A DNA stretch of 64,000 nucleotides from Planctomycetota bacterium (GTDB taxonomy: Bacteria > Planctomycetota > Phycisphaerae > UBA1845 > PWPN01): contig JAKLEZ010000001.1 in assembly GCA_022711465.1 (NCBI GenBank), positions 62,001 through 126,000 of the forward strand, written 5' to 3'. Made by a program: the position numbers and the translations under genes. Shown here one piece after another: positions 42,680 to 52,876 of this stretch; within the stretch, counting starts at the first letter, position 1; each line of letters starts with the position of its first letter. The notes under the pieces are model-generated. The model saw nothing but the letters and a program-made list of their open reading frames with translations, did no database searches and was not told where the DNA came from.

Positions 42680-43978
42680 TTACGCCGATTCCTTCCGCAG
42701 GGTTCGCTGACTGAAGAGGTCCACCTGGCCGCGGACAACCTCCTCGGTCACCAGGTAACGGCCATTGTTACCTTCCTCGGGCAGGCGGAAGAGCACATCA
42801 AGCATGATCTCTTCCATCACGCCCCGGAGAGCGCGGGCCCCGGTGTCACGCTGCATGGCCTTCTCGGCAATGACCTGCAGGGCTTGGGGAGTGAAGTCCA
42901 GCTCGCAGCCTTCCATCTCGAAGAATCGGCCGTACTGTCGGACCAGGGCGTTCTTGGGCTCAGTCAAGATGCGAACCAGCGTGGATTGTCCCATCGGCTC
43001 CAGCGCAGCGATAACCGGGAGACGCCCCACCAGTTCGGGAATCATGCCAAACTCGACCAGATCTTCGGGAACGACCTGGGCCAGCAGATGGCGGAGCTGC
43101 GACACGTTGTCTTCGATCTCCATCTCGCTGGAGAAGCCGATGGCCGCGTGGCCGATCCGGCGGGAGATGATCTCCTTGAGGCCGGTGAAGGTGCCGCCGC
43201 AGATGAACAGAATGTGGGTGGTGTCCATCTGGATGTACTGCTGTTCGGGATGCTTGCGACCGCCCTGGGGCGGGATATTGGATATGGTGCCCTCGAGCAT
43301 CTTGAGCAGGGCCTGCTGAACGCCTTCACCGCTGACGTCGCGGGTGATGCTGATGTTCTGGCTGGTCTTGCCGATCTTGTCGATCTCGTCGATGTAGACG
43401 ATCCCGCGCTGAGCGGCTTCCAGATCGTAGTCGGCATTCTGGAGCAGGCGCAGCAGGATGTTCTCCACATCCTCGCCGACGTAGCCGGCCTCGGTGAGCG
43501 TGGTCGCATCTCCGATCGCGAACGGCACGTTCAGCATGCGCGCCAGAGTACGGGCCAGCAGAGTCTTGCCTGAGCCGGTCGGCCCCACCAGGAGCACGTT
43601 GCTCTTGTCAATCTCGACGTCTTCTTCGTCGGCCGCATCGCTGTGCGCCAGCCGCTTGTAGTGGTTGTGCACCGCGACGGACATGCAGCGCTTGGCGAGT
43701 TCCTGTCCAATGACGTACTGATCGAGGAACTCCTTGATCTGGCGGGGAGTCGGGATAGAGCCAGCGGCCTGACGGGCAGGGCCGGTGCGGCGTTTCTCCT
43801 GCTTGATGATGTTGTGACAGAGATCGACGCAAGCGGCGCAGATGTAAACGTCACCCGGACCCTCGACCATCGGGCCGGCTTCTCGCTGCGACTTGCCGCA
43901 GAAACTGCAGGTCGTGGTACGGCGCCCACCCCCCTTGCCGCCGCTGCCACCGGTCTGTCCGCCACGCGTTCCCGCCAT
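42680..43978 (-). CDS. clpX: ATP-dependent protease ATPase subunit ClpX
   Basis: 432 residues from ATG 43978. The N-terminal zinc domain is CSFCGKSQ ... [11 protein letters not shown]+ motifs: Walker [11 protein letters not shown], Walker [11 protein letters not shown], the pore loop GYVGED, sensor region [12 protein letters not shown] containing the IGF loop that docks ClpP, and [19 protein letters not shown] (sensor 2). It unfolds tagged proteins and feeds them to ClpP; no clpP lies in the window. A Gly-rich linker ([15 protein letters not shown]) before the zinc domain is unusual. It stands alone, convergent with the NPCBM gene. Confidence 0.97.
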   Translation of the reverse strand: MAGTRGGQTGGSGGKGGGRRTTTCSFCGKSQREAGPMVEGPGDVYICAACVDLCHNIIKQEKRRTGPARQAAGSIPTPRQIKEFLDQYVIGQELAKRCMSVAVHNHYKRLAHSDAADEEDVEIDKSNVLLVGPTGSGKTLLARTLARMLNVPFAIGDATTLTEAGYVGEDVENILLRLLQNADYDLEAAQRGIVYIDEIDKIGKTSQNISITRDVSGEGVQQALLKMLEGTISNIPPQGGRKHPEQQYIQMDTTHILFICGGTFTGLKEIISRRIGHAAIGFSSEMEIEDNVSQLRHLLAQVVPEDLVEFGMIPELVGRLPVIAALEPMGQSTLVRILTEPKNALVRQYGRFFEMEGCELDFTPQALQVIAEKAMQRDTGARALRGVMEEIMLDVLFRLPEEGNNGRYLVTEEVVRGQVDLFSQRTLRKESA

Positions 43979-44093
43979 CTGGATCCTCTCCCTAGGCTCG
44001 CGGGCCAAGGCCCGATATTGCTGTCCGTGCTCGCATACGCGTTAACTATCGTCAGCCGCGAGGTGGCTCCCTTAGATCAAAATCGACCCATCC

Positions 44094-44414
44094 CTACCGC
44101 CGGGACGGATCGGATGAGCCACCCTCGGAAGCCCCGGAGTCGGGCCGGCCACCCCGAAGCGCGGCGATCATCGTTTCCCGGAGGGTCTGGTACTCGACCT
44201 CGTTGATCTGGCCCGATTCACGCATCTGCCGCAGATCATCCAGCGTCCAGGGGGTCCGGTCGGCCTCCGCCTTGTCGTCCGCCTGAAGCCAGCGACGGCG
44301 ATAATACCAGAGGCCTCCGAACAGGACAACCACGGCCCCCATCAGAATCAGGCCCCAGACAATGATCTGGCTACTGCGCGTCGCCGTCAGAGCCGCAACG
44401 ATCCAGTCCACCAT
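44094..44414 (-). CDS. Small single-pass membrane protein with SHOCT-like tail
   Basis: 106 residues. One membrane segment (SSQIIVWGLILMGAVVVLFGGLWYYRRR, basic stop-transfer on the inside) is followed by a cytoplasmic tail WTLDDLRQMRESGQINEVEYQTLRETMIAAL, which resembles the short C-terminal (SHOCT-type) motif of a helix, a small-residue turn and a second helix. The function of such proteins is unknown; some act in membrane stress or oligomerisation. It is followed 143 bases away by another membrane protein gene on the same strand. Confidence 0.6.
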   Translation of the reverse strand: MVDWIVAALTATRSSQIIVWGLILMGAVVVLFGGLWYYRRRWLQADDKAEADRTPWTLDDLRQMRESGQINEVEYQTLRETMIAALRGGRPDSGASEGGSSDPSRR

Positions 44415-44557
44415 GATCCTCCGTCAACGGTATTATAGGACATACCGGCCGTTCTTTCCCCTCCCCAGTCGCGAGAACCGGGGCCCAACCACCCATCGCC
44501 GGTGCAGCCCGCATCGCCTGACCGACCCACCAGTCCCCGCCTGAGTCGACCACCCGC

Positions 44558-45016
44558 TCACTCGGCCCCTTGGCCGTCGCGATCCGCCAGTTCCTCCTGT
44601 AACCCTCGGGCCCGCCGTCGCTGTTCGATCCTCCCCCGGCGACCATAGATCAGCATCAGGTTTCGCGCGTAAATCGTGCACGCCAGGAGCTGACCAAGCA
44701 TGAACACCGGCTCGGCCATCTTGACCGCGTATACCAGGGTCAGAAGGCCGCCGATGAGCGACAGGTACCAGAAGGCGACCGGAACAGTGCTGCGTTTCCG
44801 CTTCTCGCTGACGATCCATTGGACCAGAAACCGACCGAAGAAGACCGCTTGGGCAACCATCCCGAACACGAACCACGGATCAATGATCTTGGCCAGGAGC
44901 TGAGCTAGCCACCGAGATACCGCCCCCTCGTCGGCGGCCATCAGCGGACCGGGAATCGCCATCAACACCAGCCATGCGACCGCGGCACCGCGCAGCATCT
45001 TGTGGATGTCGGTCAT
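44558..45016 (-). CDS. Lipid-A-disaccharide synthase N-terminal-domain membrane protein
   Basis: 152 residues from ATG 45016; the longer frame to 45217 overlaps the SEC-C gene and is rejected. After a signal-like helix come two or three membrane segments with the LAB_N pattern: VFGMVAQAVFFGRFLVQWIVSEKRKRS, VPVAFWYLSLIGGLLTLVYAV, VFMLGQLLACTIYARNLMLI. In other bacteria this domain is found alone or fused to LpxB or to glycosyltransferases; its role is obscure, and catalytic LpxB residues are absent. It may assist lipid or polyprenyl-sugar metabolism. A charged coiled C-terminus follows. Confidence 0.8.
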   Translation of the reverse strand: MTDIHKMLRGAAVAWLVLMAIPGPLMAADEGAVSRWLAQLLAKIIDPWFVFGMVAQAVFFGRFLVQWIVSEKRKRSTVPVAFWYLSLIGGLLTLVYAVKMAEPVFMLGQLLACTIYARNLMLIYGRRGRIEQRRRARGLQEELADRDGQGAE

Positions 45017-45044
45017 TCGGTTGCCTCGGCCCCGGCGCCCCACC

Positions 45045-45251
45045 TTACTTGCCGCAACACTTCTTGTATTTCTTCCCTGAACCGCACGGACACGGATCGT
45101 TGCGGCCGATCTCCGCCTTCTCCTTGTGGATCGGCTGAACCGGTGGCGGCAACGGCTGTTCGTCCTCGCCGGGCAGGCCCGCCTTGATCTGAGCTTCCTT
45201 CTCGCGCTTCTTGTCATAGCGGTTGGTGATCTCTCTATCCTTCATCGTCAT
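45045..45251 (-). CDS. Small SEC-C motif protein
   Basis: 68 residues from ATG 45251 (GAGGAG 9 bases upstream). A basic N-terminal helix ([20 protein letters not shown]) and a Pro-rich linker lead to the zinc-binding SEC-C motif [20 protein letters not shown]. It lies directly downstream of secA, whose own last residues are almost the same. In SecA this motif binds zinc and contacts SecB or lipids. A free copy beside secA could act as a chaperone or ribosome/preprotein adaptor; this is inferred from context only. Confidence 0.75.
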   Translation of the reverse strand: MTMKDREITNRYDKKREKEAQIKAGLPGEDEQPLPPPVQPIHKEKAEIGRNDPCPCGSGKKYKKCCGK

Positions 45252-45293
45252 CGCTGTGTGCTCCTCGCGCACTTGAGTCATCTTGCCGGTGAA

Positions 45294-48200
45294 TCACTTC
45301 CGTCCGTGGCATTGCTTGTACTTCTTGCCGGAGCCGCAGGGGCAAGGGTCGTTCCGCCCGACCCGGGGTTCATCACGGCGGATGGTGGCCGGCTTGGCTT
45401 CGCCCTGGGCCCTCATCGCGGCTTCCTGGTCGGCCCCGGCAAAACCGGCCCCCGTCGCGGAGTCGTAACGCAACTGGGCCCGCGACAGAAGCCCGCCAGG
45501 ACCCCCAGTGGTCCCCGACGTCTCGGTCGCCTCGCCTCCGCCGGGCCCCCCCCCGACCTTGAAGATGATATCGGTCGTCCGGTCGCGGATCGTTCGCCAC
45601 ATTTGCTCGAACAGCTCGCGCCCCTCGATCGCGTACTGGCTCTGCGGGTGGGTCTGATCGCCGCCCATGGGACGCTGCATGATCGCATACTTCAAGTGAT
45701 CCATCTCGAGGAGATGGTCCTTCCAGCCCTGGTCGTAAATACGCAGGAGAACATACCGCTCCAGGTGAGTCAGTTCCCACCGGACGAGCTCGTACCCGGC
45801 TTGCTGAAGCACCTTCTTCACATCGGCATCGGGTTTGGCTAGCTTGTTCGGATCGAGCGCCCGGTTGAACCGCTCCTGGGCCCACTGAACCAGCCCCTCG
45901 GGACTGTGGCGGTAGCGGCTGTCAGCGTCGTCGATCTCCCTGGTCAGCCCGCCCTCGAGAAACGCCAGGCTCACGCTCTCGAGATCGCGGGCGATGGCGT
46001 CGATACTCTTGCCGGCCAGCCGCTCCGGCGTCCAGCCCACCCGGTACTTGGAGTTGGCCCAGTCGGTGATGATCTGCAGGGAATAGACGCTGTCGGTGCC
46101 CGTCGTTCCGAAGGCCCGGTTGATGATCGCCTCGATCGGATAGCGAACCTCGCGAAGCTTGTATGTCTCCCGGGCCTTGCGGGTGATCAGCTCGGTCACT
46201 TCCGCCACCGTACCGGAAAGAACTTCCTCCCGCTTGAAGTCGATGCCGAACTTGGACCGGACCCAGTCGGCCAGAGCGCCGCGCCCATACTGGGGGTCGA
46301 GGCAGACCTCGATCGGCGAGAGATCGATCTTGTCGTAGTGGGCATCGGCCGCCTCGTAGAGGGCGTCTTCGATCTCCGTGGGGCTCATCTTCCGCATGTG
46401 GTTCTGCGTCAGAGCCACGGGGAACAGCCGCTGAGCCCACTTGAGCAGACCGCCGACGTCCCAGGCCTCCGGCGACTCCTCCTCGTCGATGTACTCTCCG
46501 AGCGAGGTGCGTACCATGTCGCGGATCTCATCCTTGGCCTTCTGCCGAATCCGCTTCTCGAGATAGGTCACGTCATCGTCGCGCAGCGAATCGGCACTGA
46601 TGTTGACATCCAGCGTGCTCTTGACCCACTCGCTGATCCGCTTGGCCGTATAGTCGTCCGCGAGGTAGCTGGCGACGACCTCCTTGACGGTGTCGTCGAT
46701 CATCCGCCAGATCAGATCGCTGAGTCTGCGACCCTCGAGAATCTGCTGCCTTTCGCGGTAGAACGCCCGCCGCTGGTAGTCCATCGGCTCGTCCCACTCG
46801 AGGAGGTGCTTGCGGGTGGAGAAGTTGCGCTCCTCGACCTTCTTCTGGGCCCGCTCGATACCCTTGGTGATTCTCTTGTCCTCGAGACTGACACCCTCGG
46901 TAAAGCCGAGTCGCTCCATCATCTTGAGCATCCAGTCGGGCATGAACAGCTTGAGCAGGTCATCCTCGAGCGAAAGGAAAAACCGGCTCGAACCGGGATC
47001 GCCCTGCCGGCCGGATCGCCCGCGAAGCTGATTGTCGATGCGCCGGGCCTCGTGCCGCTCGGTACCGACAATGTGCAGGCCACACGGCGAGTTCACCGGG
47101 CAGATCTTACGGCCGACCTCCGGAAACCGGTAGTCGAGCTGAGGCTTGAAGCAATGAGCGCAATTCGTGCGCGGGTCGTACTCGGGACAGTGGATGCAGC
47201 ACTTGGTGCTGCCCACGGGGAACAACGCCAGCGACGCTTCCGGATAGTGCGGGGCAGTCTTGCGGACATCCTCGCCCACCTTGCAGTGCTCGCAGACCAC
47301 ACCCGTTTCCAGCTTGATGTCCGTCCCGCGACCAGCCATGTTCGTGGCGATGGTCACGTTGCCCAGCAGGCTCTTCTCGCTGCCACGCGCGGGTGGATGG
47401 CGCTGGCCGGCCTTGGCCACGATCTCCGCCTCGCGAGCGTGCTGCTTGGCGTTGAGCACCTCGTGCTCGATACCGTAGGTCCGCTGGAGGAGGACGGCCA
47501 GCTTCTCGGAGTTCTCCACGCTGGTGGTCCCGACCAGGACCGGCCGCCCGTGGGCTAGATTGCCCATGACCGTGTCGTACGTCTCGGTCATGAACTCAAC
47601 CGTCTTCTCGTCGGCCTCCTCGGCCTCATCGAACCGTCGAAGAGCCTCGTCCAGCCGGCCGAGCTTGCTCTGGGTGTCGGACGAGCGACCGTCGGCCGCG
47701 ATCAGCGGCTTGAGCCGCTTGAAGACGTCGGCCAGCAGGAACGGATCGGCCGGCCGGCCACGGCGGTGCATGGCGTGGATCTCCTCGACGATCATCTCGT
47801 ACTTGGTGTTGAACGTGCGGTAGATCCGGTCGTTGTGATCCGCCCGGTTGACCGGGCGGTTGGTCGGAATGGCCACCACTTCGAGCTTGTAGATCTTCAT
47901 GAACTCGTTGGCCTCGGTCATGGCCGTGCCGGTCATGCCCGCCAGCGTCTCATAGAGCTTGAAGAAGTTCTGGATGGTAATGGTCGCCAGCGTCTGGGTC
48001 TCCTCCTTGACCGGCACGCCTTCCTTGGCCTCCACCGACTGATGCAGGCCGTCGGACCACTGGCGCCCGTGCATGAGCCGGCCGGTGAACTCGTCCACGA
48101 TGATGATCTGGCGATCCTGGACCACGTACTCCTTGTCGCGCTCGTACACGGTGTGAGCCCGCAAGGCGTTCTCGATGAGGTGCGGGCACTCCATGTTCGC

Positions 48201-49238
48201 CCCAACGTAGAAACTGCCGATACCGGCCTCGTCCTGGGCCCGGGCCACCCCCTCGTGGGTCAGGTGGGCCTGCTTGCGATCCTCCTGGACGACGAAAAGC
48301 TGAACGTGCTGGAGGGCCTCAGCCTCGTCCTCGATCAGCATGTAGGGATCGACCCTGAACCGCTTGATGGCATCCTGGAACTTCGGGTTGCGGACCAGTT
48401 CCTCGGGAGGCTTGTCGCCCCAGGACCTGATGCGCGCGGCGGTCTCGGCGTTGAGTGTCTGCTGCTGGCGGACCAGCGAACGAGCCAGACTGTCAGCCCA
48501 CTTGTAACGGCCGACGTCGTCGTGAGCAGGACCGCTGATGATCAGCGGCGTGCGGGCCTCGTCGATCAGAATCGAGTCTACCTCGTCGATGATGACGTAG
48601 TCCAGCCGACCCTGAACCTGGGCCTCGTACTGCGTCTTCATGTTGTCGCGGAGATAATCGAAGCCGAACTCGCTGTTGGTCCCATACGTGATATCGCAGC
48701 CGTATTCGCGCTGTCGAACGCCCTCGTGCCCGCCGGGGTCAACCTGCGCCTGAATGTACCCCACCGTCGCCCCCAGCATCGCGAAGATCGGCTTGGCAAA
48801 CTCGGCGTCACGGCGGACAAGGTAGTCGTTCACCGTGACGATGTGGACCTTCTTGTTCTGCAGAAATCGCAGATAGGCGGCCAAGTGGCAGACGATCGTC
48901 TTGCCTTCGCCCGTCTTCATCTCAGCCACGCTGCCACTGTACAGCACCTGCCCGCCAATGAGCTGGCAGTGGAAATGGCGGTGCTTCTGAGCCCGGTCGG
49001 AGGCCTCGCGGAGCACGGCGAATGCCTCGGGCAGGATCCCCAGCGGCGATTCACCGGCGGCAAAACGCTCCTTGAGTGTGTCGGTGCACGCGCGGAGCTG
49101 TACGTCAGTCAGCTGCCGCATCTGGTCTTCAAAGACCGCGGCGCCGTCCGCAACGGATCGGAACTTCTTCAGAAGCCGGTCATTGCGCGAACCGATGACC
49201 TTGCGGAACAGCGTACCCGGTATGTCGAGAATGCCCAC
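45294..49238 (-). CDS. secA: Preprotein translocase ATPase SecA with Cys-rich and C-terminal insertions
   Basis: 1314 residues (E. coli SecA has about 900), GTG start with GAAGGG upstream. All ATPase motifs are present: [11 protein letters not shown] (about 110), [22 protein letters not shown] (about 220), [26 protein letters not shown] (about 633) and [29 protein letters not shown]. Between the last two lies an extra segment, about 646-718, with nine Cys in CEHC, CCIHC, CAHC and C-x5-C groups, suggesting zinc knuckles. The region after residue about 860 is greatly enlarged before the conserved [21 protein letters not shown]. The protein ends in a SEC-C zinc motif. It drives export through SecYEG. 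A 12-base gap separates it from the small SEC-C gene. Confidence 0.97.
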   Translation of the reverse strand: MGILDIPGTLFRKVIGSRNDRLLKKFRSVADGAAVFEDQMRQLTDVQLRACTDTLKERFAAGESPLGILPEAFAVLREASDRAQKHRHFHCQLIGGQVLYSGSVAEMKTGEGKTIVCHLAAYLRFLQNKKVHIVTVNDYLVRRDAEFAKPIFAMLGATVGYIQAQVDPGGHEGVRQREYGCDITYGTNSEFGFDYLRDNMKTQYEAQVQGRLDYVIIDEVDSILIDEARTPLIISGPAHDDVGRYKWADSLARSLVRQQQTLNAETAARIRSWGDKPPEELVRNPKFQDAIKRFRVDPYMLIEDEAEALQHVQLFVVQEDRKQAHLTHEGVARAQDEAGIGSFYVGANMECPHLIENALRAHTVYERDKEYVVQDRQIIIVDEFTGRLMHGRQWSDGLHQSVEAKEGVPVKEETQTLATITIQNFFKLYETLAGMTGTAMTEANEFMKIYKLEVVAIPTNRPVNRADHNDRIYRTFNTKYEMIVEEIHAMHRRGRPADPFLLADVFKRLKPLIAADGRSSDTQSKLGRLDEALRRFDEAEEADEKTVEFMTETYDTVMGNLAHGRPVLVGTTSVENSEKLAVLLQRTYGIEHEVLNAKQHAREAEIVAKAGQRHPPARGSEKSLLGNVTIATNMAGRGTDIKLETGVVCEHCKVGEDVRKTAPHYPEASLALFPVGSTKCCIHCPEYDPRTNCAHCFKPQLDYRFPEVGRKICPVNSPCGLHIVGTERHEARRIDNQLRGRSGRQGDPGSSRFFLSLEDDLLKLFMPDWMLKMMERLGFTEGVSLEDKRITKGIERAQKKVEERNFSTRKHLLEWDEPMDYQRRAFYRERQQILEGRRLSDLIWRMIDDTVKEVVASYLADDYTAKRISEWVKSTLDVNISADSLRDDDVTYLEKRIRQKAKDEIRDMVRTSLGEYIDEEESPEAWDVGGLLKWAQRLFPVALTQNHMRKMSPTEIEDALYEAADAHYDKIDLSPIEVCLDPQYGRGALADWVRSKFGIDFKREEVLSGTVAEVTELITRKARETYKLREVRYPIEAIINRAFGTTGTDSVYSLQIITDWANSKYRVGWTPERLAGKSIDAIARDLESVSLAFLEGGLTREIDDADSRYRHSPEGLVQWAQERFNRALDPNKLAKPDADVKKVLQQAGYELVRWELTHLERYVLLRIYDQGWKDHLLEMDHLKYAIMQRPMGGDQTHPQSQYAIEGRELFEQMWRTIRDRTTDIIFKVGGGPGGGEATETSGTTGGPGGLLSRAQLRYDSATGAGFAGADQEAAMRAQGEAKPATIRRDEPRVGRNDPCPCGSGKKYKQCHGRK

Positions 49239-49253
49239 GTGCTGACCCTTCGT

Positions 49254-50207
49254 CTATAGATCGATTTCCACGTCGCAGCCCCCTTGTTGGCCGGACCGCA
49301 ACGCGGCATCGATGAACGCACAGATCTCCAACGTCTCCTCGATCGGCACCGGCGCTTGCCGCGTCTTGAAGAACTTCACCAGTTGCCGACCAAGCCCCTT
49401 GTAGTAGTCGCCCTTCGAGGGCAAACACGTGAACCCCTCCGAATGCAGCACCGTCGCCCCAAGGCTGTACGGTCCACGCCGAATCCCGCGCATCGAGCCG
49501 ATCCGACCATCCTGCCAGACACCGACCGCCAGATCTGCGTCCGGCGTGGTCGAGCACTGAACCTTGCGGCAGCCCCGGCCCATCAACGTATACAGAATCT
49601 CCACCCCGTGGATCCCGTACCAGAAGAAGCCGGGATTGGTCGGCTCCTGCTCGGCCGGGCTGTAGGCGTCACAACCCAGCACCTCGCCCTTCCGAGCGTC
49701 CTTTCCGGCCGGCTGGCTCGCGGCCTTCGCGCGCTTCTCAGCCTGCTCCTCGAGGAAACCGACCATCGCGCTGTCAAACCGCAGCGAAGAGCCGCTCCAG
49801 CAGGGAAGGTTCGCAGCCTTGATGATCCGCACGGCCTCCTTGGCATCCGTCAGGCTGGCCGCGAACGGCTTGTCGATGAAACACGGCTTGCCGGCAGCCG
49901 CGACGGGCTCCAGCTCCTTCAGATGCCGACGACCGTCCACGCTCTCGATCATCACTCCGTCGACCTGCCCCACCAGATCCTCAATCGAGCCGACCATCTT
50001 GACGCCGTGCTTCTCGGCCAGCTGTTTCTTGTATCCCTCCACCCGCCCAACACTGGACTTCAGATCGGGACTGAATGAGGGATAGGCGGCCACCACGCGA
50101 AGCCCACGGAGATCCTCCGGGGCCTTCTCGTCGCCAAACAAGCCGGCAAAGACCCCACAGTGCGAAGTATCGCAGCCAATCATGCCAATCCGTATGACGT
50201 CTGCCAT
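49254..50207 (-). CDS. Gfo/Idh/MocA-family oxidoreductase
   Basis: 317 residues. The N-terminal Rossmann strand IRIGMIGCDTSHCGVF has a GxxGxD variant instead of GxGxxG. The EKP-type motif appears as GKPCFIDKPFAASLTDA with the conserved Lys, and the C-terminal part is the alpha/beta dimerisation domain (GFFWYGIHGVEILYTLMG supplies a His). Such enzymes oxidise or epimerise sugars with NAD(P). The nucleotide loop differs enough that cofactor use should be tested. It lies 15 bases upstream of secA on the same strand, but a functional link is unlikely. Confidence 0.82.
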   Translation of the reverse strand: MADVIRIGMIGCDTSHCGVFAGLFGDEKAPEDLRGLRVVAAYPSFSPDLKSSVGRVEGYKKQLAEKHGVKMVGSIEDLVGQVDGVMIESVDGRRHLKELEPVAAAGKPCFIDKPFAASLTDAKEAVRIIKAANLPCWSGSSLRFDSAMVGFLEEQAEKRAKAASQPAGKDARKGEVLGCDAYSPAEQEPTNPGFFWYGIHGVEILYTLMGRGCRKVQCSTTPDADLAVGVWQDGRIGSMRGIRRGPYSLGATVLHSEGFTCLPSKGDYYKGLGRQLVKFFKTRQAPVPIEETLEICAFIDAALRSGQQGGCDVEIDL

Positions 50208-50372
50208 GGCCTTTCAAGCCCCTTTCCGCAAGTGCCGCCCCACTTGGCCTTCTCACCAGCCGGCGGCCAATTCAGGCTCCAGAGTTTACCCCGTCGGACG
50301 AACCGGCGATAGCCCCGAATCACCCGTCGCGGACAACGCCAGCCATGCCCACCGAGCTCTCCCGAACACTCC

Positions 50373-50401
50373 TTGCTCGCTTGGTTGCCCGGACGTAATA
50401 T
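50373..50401 (+). promoter_or_regulatory. Possible promoter of the Ser/Thr kinase gene
   Basis: TTGCTC, 17 bases, TAATAT; a moderate match. The transcript would start near 50408, only 18 bases before the ATG. Confidence 0.35.
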
Positions 50402-50425
50402 TAAGCGGTGTAGCGAGTTGCGCCT

Positions 50426-51946
50426 ATGTCCGACCAGCCCACATCCCTTCAGACACCCGGCGGCGGCAGCGAGGACCCGCTCCTCGATGATCTGCGCGTG
50501 GTTCTCCATCGGCGAACCGTGACCACCGGGTCGAATGGCACGGGCGACGAGCTCATCGGTCAGACCGTGGGACCCTACGTGGTCAGCCGCCTCCTCGGCG
50601 AGGGCGGCATGGCCCGGGTCTACGAGGGACTGGACGCGGCCAGCGATCGGCGGGTGGCCCTCAAGATCCTCAAGCCACAGTATGCGACCGATCGGGCCTT
50701 GGCCGGCCGTTTCGAGCGCGAAGCCCGCGGCATGGCCCAGATTCAACATGAGAACGTCGTACACATCCTCGATTTCCCCGTCCAAGGGCAGGTCCGAGCC
50801 ATCGTCATGGAGTTGCTGCCCGGCGGGAGTCTGCAGGATCGCCTCTTGGCCGCCCGGGCCCAGCGGCACTACCTCCCGGTCCAAGAGGCCATCTCCCTCA
50901 TCGTCCAGGCGGCCGCAGGCGTCCACGCTGCCCACAAGCTGGGAATCGTTCACCGCGACATCAAACCCTCCAACCTCCTGCTCGACGCCGACGGACGCAT
51001 CAAGGTCGCCGATTTCGGTACCATCATGGTCACCGAAGGCACAACCTGGTTGACCGGTGTCGGCCAGCAGATCGGCACACCCGGATACATGAGCCCCGAA
51101 CAGTGCGAAGGCAAGCGGGTCACCGCGGCCAGCGACGTCTACTCCCTCGGGGCTACCCTGTTTGAACTGTTGACCAACCGGCTGCCGTTCGAGGTCGAAG
51201 AGGCAAGCCCGTTCGCCATCATGCTCAAGCACATCAGCGAACCGGCACCCGACCCGCGAACCTGGCGAACCGATGTCTCGCGCGACTTGGCCGGCGTCGT
51301 ACTCAAGAGCCTGGCCAAGAACCCTAAGGCCCGCTTCGCTAACGCGGGAGAGCTGGGCGAAGCCCTGCTGGCCGAGCCGACGATCGAACCTCCGGCCGAG
51401 CCGGAAGAAGGACCGGAACACGGTGTCCGCGTCGATGTGGCCGCCATCCGCAAACAGCTCATGCTGCTCCCCCAGCGGGCGATTGTGTGCTGGGCCTGCC
51501 GATGCGCCCGCCGGGTTCAGGATCTGAACCGCGATCCGCGAATCGAAAGCGCCCTGACCATGGCCGAGGCCACCCTTCAGGAGTCGGCCGACGGCGCTAC
51601 CGGCGGCTCGGTCTCACGAGCGTTGTCGCGCATTCGTGCCTTGCGGGCGGCTTCGCTGCAGGCGGCCTGTGCCCAGGAGAAGACCAGCGACTCGCGCGTC
51701 GCGATGGAGGCCGCTCGGGCCGCAGCTGCGGCCGCCGCCAGCGCCGCCTCCGTGTGCGTCGACGACGCCGCCGCCGACGCCGCCTTCGCGGCACGCAGCG
51801 CCACCGCCGCTCTCCGATTGGCCGGCGAGCCGGTGCGGCCTTTCTGGGACGCCGCACGAAGCGACTACCATCGCCTGGTCAACGCGAAACTGGGCCAGGA
51901 AGGCACCGTCGGCAGACCCATCCCCCCGAACCTGTTCAGGCCCTGA
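50426..51946 (+). CDS. Cytoplasmic Ser/Thr protein kinase with alanine-rich tail
   Basis: 506 residues. Kinase core: G-loop LLGEGGMARVYEG (about 57), ALKIL Lys, catalytic loop GIVHRDIKPSNLLLD (about 177), DFGTIMV, activation segment ending GTPGYMSPEQCEG, and SDVYSLGATLFELL. This is the Hanks-type group abundant in planctomycetes. Unlike most relatives it has no membrane segment. The last 150 residues contain WACRCARR (a possible metal or redox pair), then a long Ala/Ser helix region (AAAAAAASAASV) of unknown role. No phosphatase lies beside it, so its targets cannot be inferred. The gene is convergent with a transporter gene, 8 bases away. Confidence 0.9.
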   Translation: MSDQPTSLQTPGGGSEDPLLDDLRVVLHRRTVTTGSNGTGDELIGQTVGPYVVSRLLGEGGMARVYEGLDAASDRRVALKILKPQYATDRALAGRFEREARGMAQIQHENVVHILDFPVQGQVRAIVMELLPGGSLQDRLLAARAQRHYLPVQEAISLIVQAAAGVHAAHKLGIVHRDIKPSNLLLDADGRIKVADFGTIMVTEGTTWLTGVGQQIGTPGYMSPEQCEGKRVTAASDVYSLGATLFELLTNRLPFEVEEASPFAIMLKHISEPAPDPRTWRTDVSRDLAGVVLKSLAKNPKARFANAGELGEALLAEPTIEPPAEPEEGPEHGVRVDVAAIRKQLMLLPQRAIVCWACRCARRVQDLNRDPRIESALTMAEATLQESADGATGGSVSRALSRIRALRAASLQAACAQEKTSDSRVAMEAARAAAAAAASAASVCVDDAAADAAFAARSATAALRLAGEPVRPFWDAARSDYHRLVNAKLGQEGTVGRPIPPNLFRP

Positions 51947-51954
51947 ACATGCGA

Positions 51955-52755
51955 TCACTTGCGAATCAGCATGACGGCCGCATACGACATGAACACGATG
52001 AAGGCAATCCGCAGGGCACGACGCGGGACCACGTGGGTCAGGCGAGCCCCCAGGTAACCGCCCAGGATGGCCGTCGGGGCCAAGAGCAAAGCCAGATGCA
52101 GCGCACTCCTGAACGGCATTCCCGCCGCGGCGTTCTCCAGGTTCTTGAAAGTGGCACCGATCACGCTGAGCGGAATGATCGTGGCAGCGGAATTGGCGAT
52201 CGCCCGGTTCAACGGCACCCGGAGGATGAGCTGCTGCAACGGAACCGCAACCACGCCTCCACCCACGCCCAGTAGCCCACCAACCAGGCCGGTCGGCAAT
52301 CCGACCGTCAAGGCCACCTTCCACACCGGAAGCGCCTTCGCCGCAGCCTCGTCCATCTCAGGCAGTCGCCGGTTGCTCATCAGGCGGTACAGGTTGTAGC
52401 CAACCTCATAAACCAGAAAGCAGCCGAAGACCTTCGTCAGGTAGATCTGGCGATCTCCGCGAAACCACTCGCCGCAGCTCAACCAGACGCCGATCACCAC
52501 ACCAATCGCCGCAAAAGGCACCATCGGCTTGACGATCGGCTCCAGCACGGCCTTGATCTTGCGATGATGGTAGAAGGCCGGCAGGACCACGAAGAAATTC
52601 ACCATCATGGCGGCACCCTGGTACAGGTGCTGACGCGGCCCCAGCAACAGCGTCATGGCCGGAATCATGATGATGCTCCCGCCCACACCCAGCAGTCCGC
52701 CGACCACACCCGCTACCAGGCCGATCGTCAACAGCAGCAGTTGCTCAGATCCCAT
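51955..52755 (-). CDS. TauE/SafE-family membrane transporter
   Basis: 266 residues with about eight membrane segments. The two internal repeats each begin with the family signature: GVVGGLLGVGGSIIMIPAMTLL near the N-terminus and GLVGGLLGVGGGVVAVPLQQLIL in the second half. The family exports or imports sulfur-containing anions such as sulfite, sulfoacetate or taurine derivatives. The substrate here is unknown. The gene is divergent from the MBL hydrolase, with 121 bases between the starts, and is otherwise alone. Confidence 0.88.
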   Translation of the reverse strand: MGSEQLLLLTIGLVAGVVGGLLGVGGSIIMIPAMTLLLGPRQHLYQGAAMMVNFFVVLPAFYHHRKIKAVLEPIVKPMVPFAAIGVVIGVWLSCGEWFRGDRQIYLTKVFGCFLVYEVGYNLYRLMSNRRLPEMDEAAAKALPVWKVALTVGLPTGLVGGLLGVGGGVVAVPLQQLILRVPLNRAIANSAATIIPLSVIGATFKNLENAAAGMPFRSALHLALLLAPTAILGGYLGARLTHVVPRRALRIAFIVFMSYAAVMLIRK

Positions 52756-52876
52756 CGTCGCGCCTAATCCTTGCCAGCCAGGAACCCGACCTCTTGCGGA
52801 TCAGGCCCGCTTTCCCTATAGATACGCGACCAGGCAACCCTGTGTCCAACCCCGCGACCCGGGCAAGGAGGGCGAC

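Noticed and set aside
45906..47558. 550-codon plus-strand frame
   Set aside because: Antisense shadow of secA; no motifs or ribosome site.
47766..49259. 497-codon plus-strand frame
   Set aside because: Antisense shadow of the SecA ATPase region.
50180..51421. 413-codon minus-strand frame overlapping the kinase
   Set aside because: It is antisense to clear kinase motifs, has no family features, and arises from high-GC codon bias.
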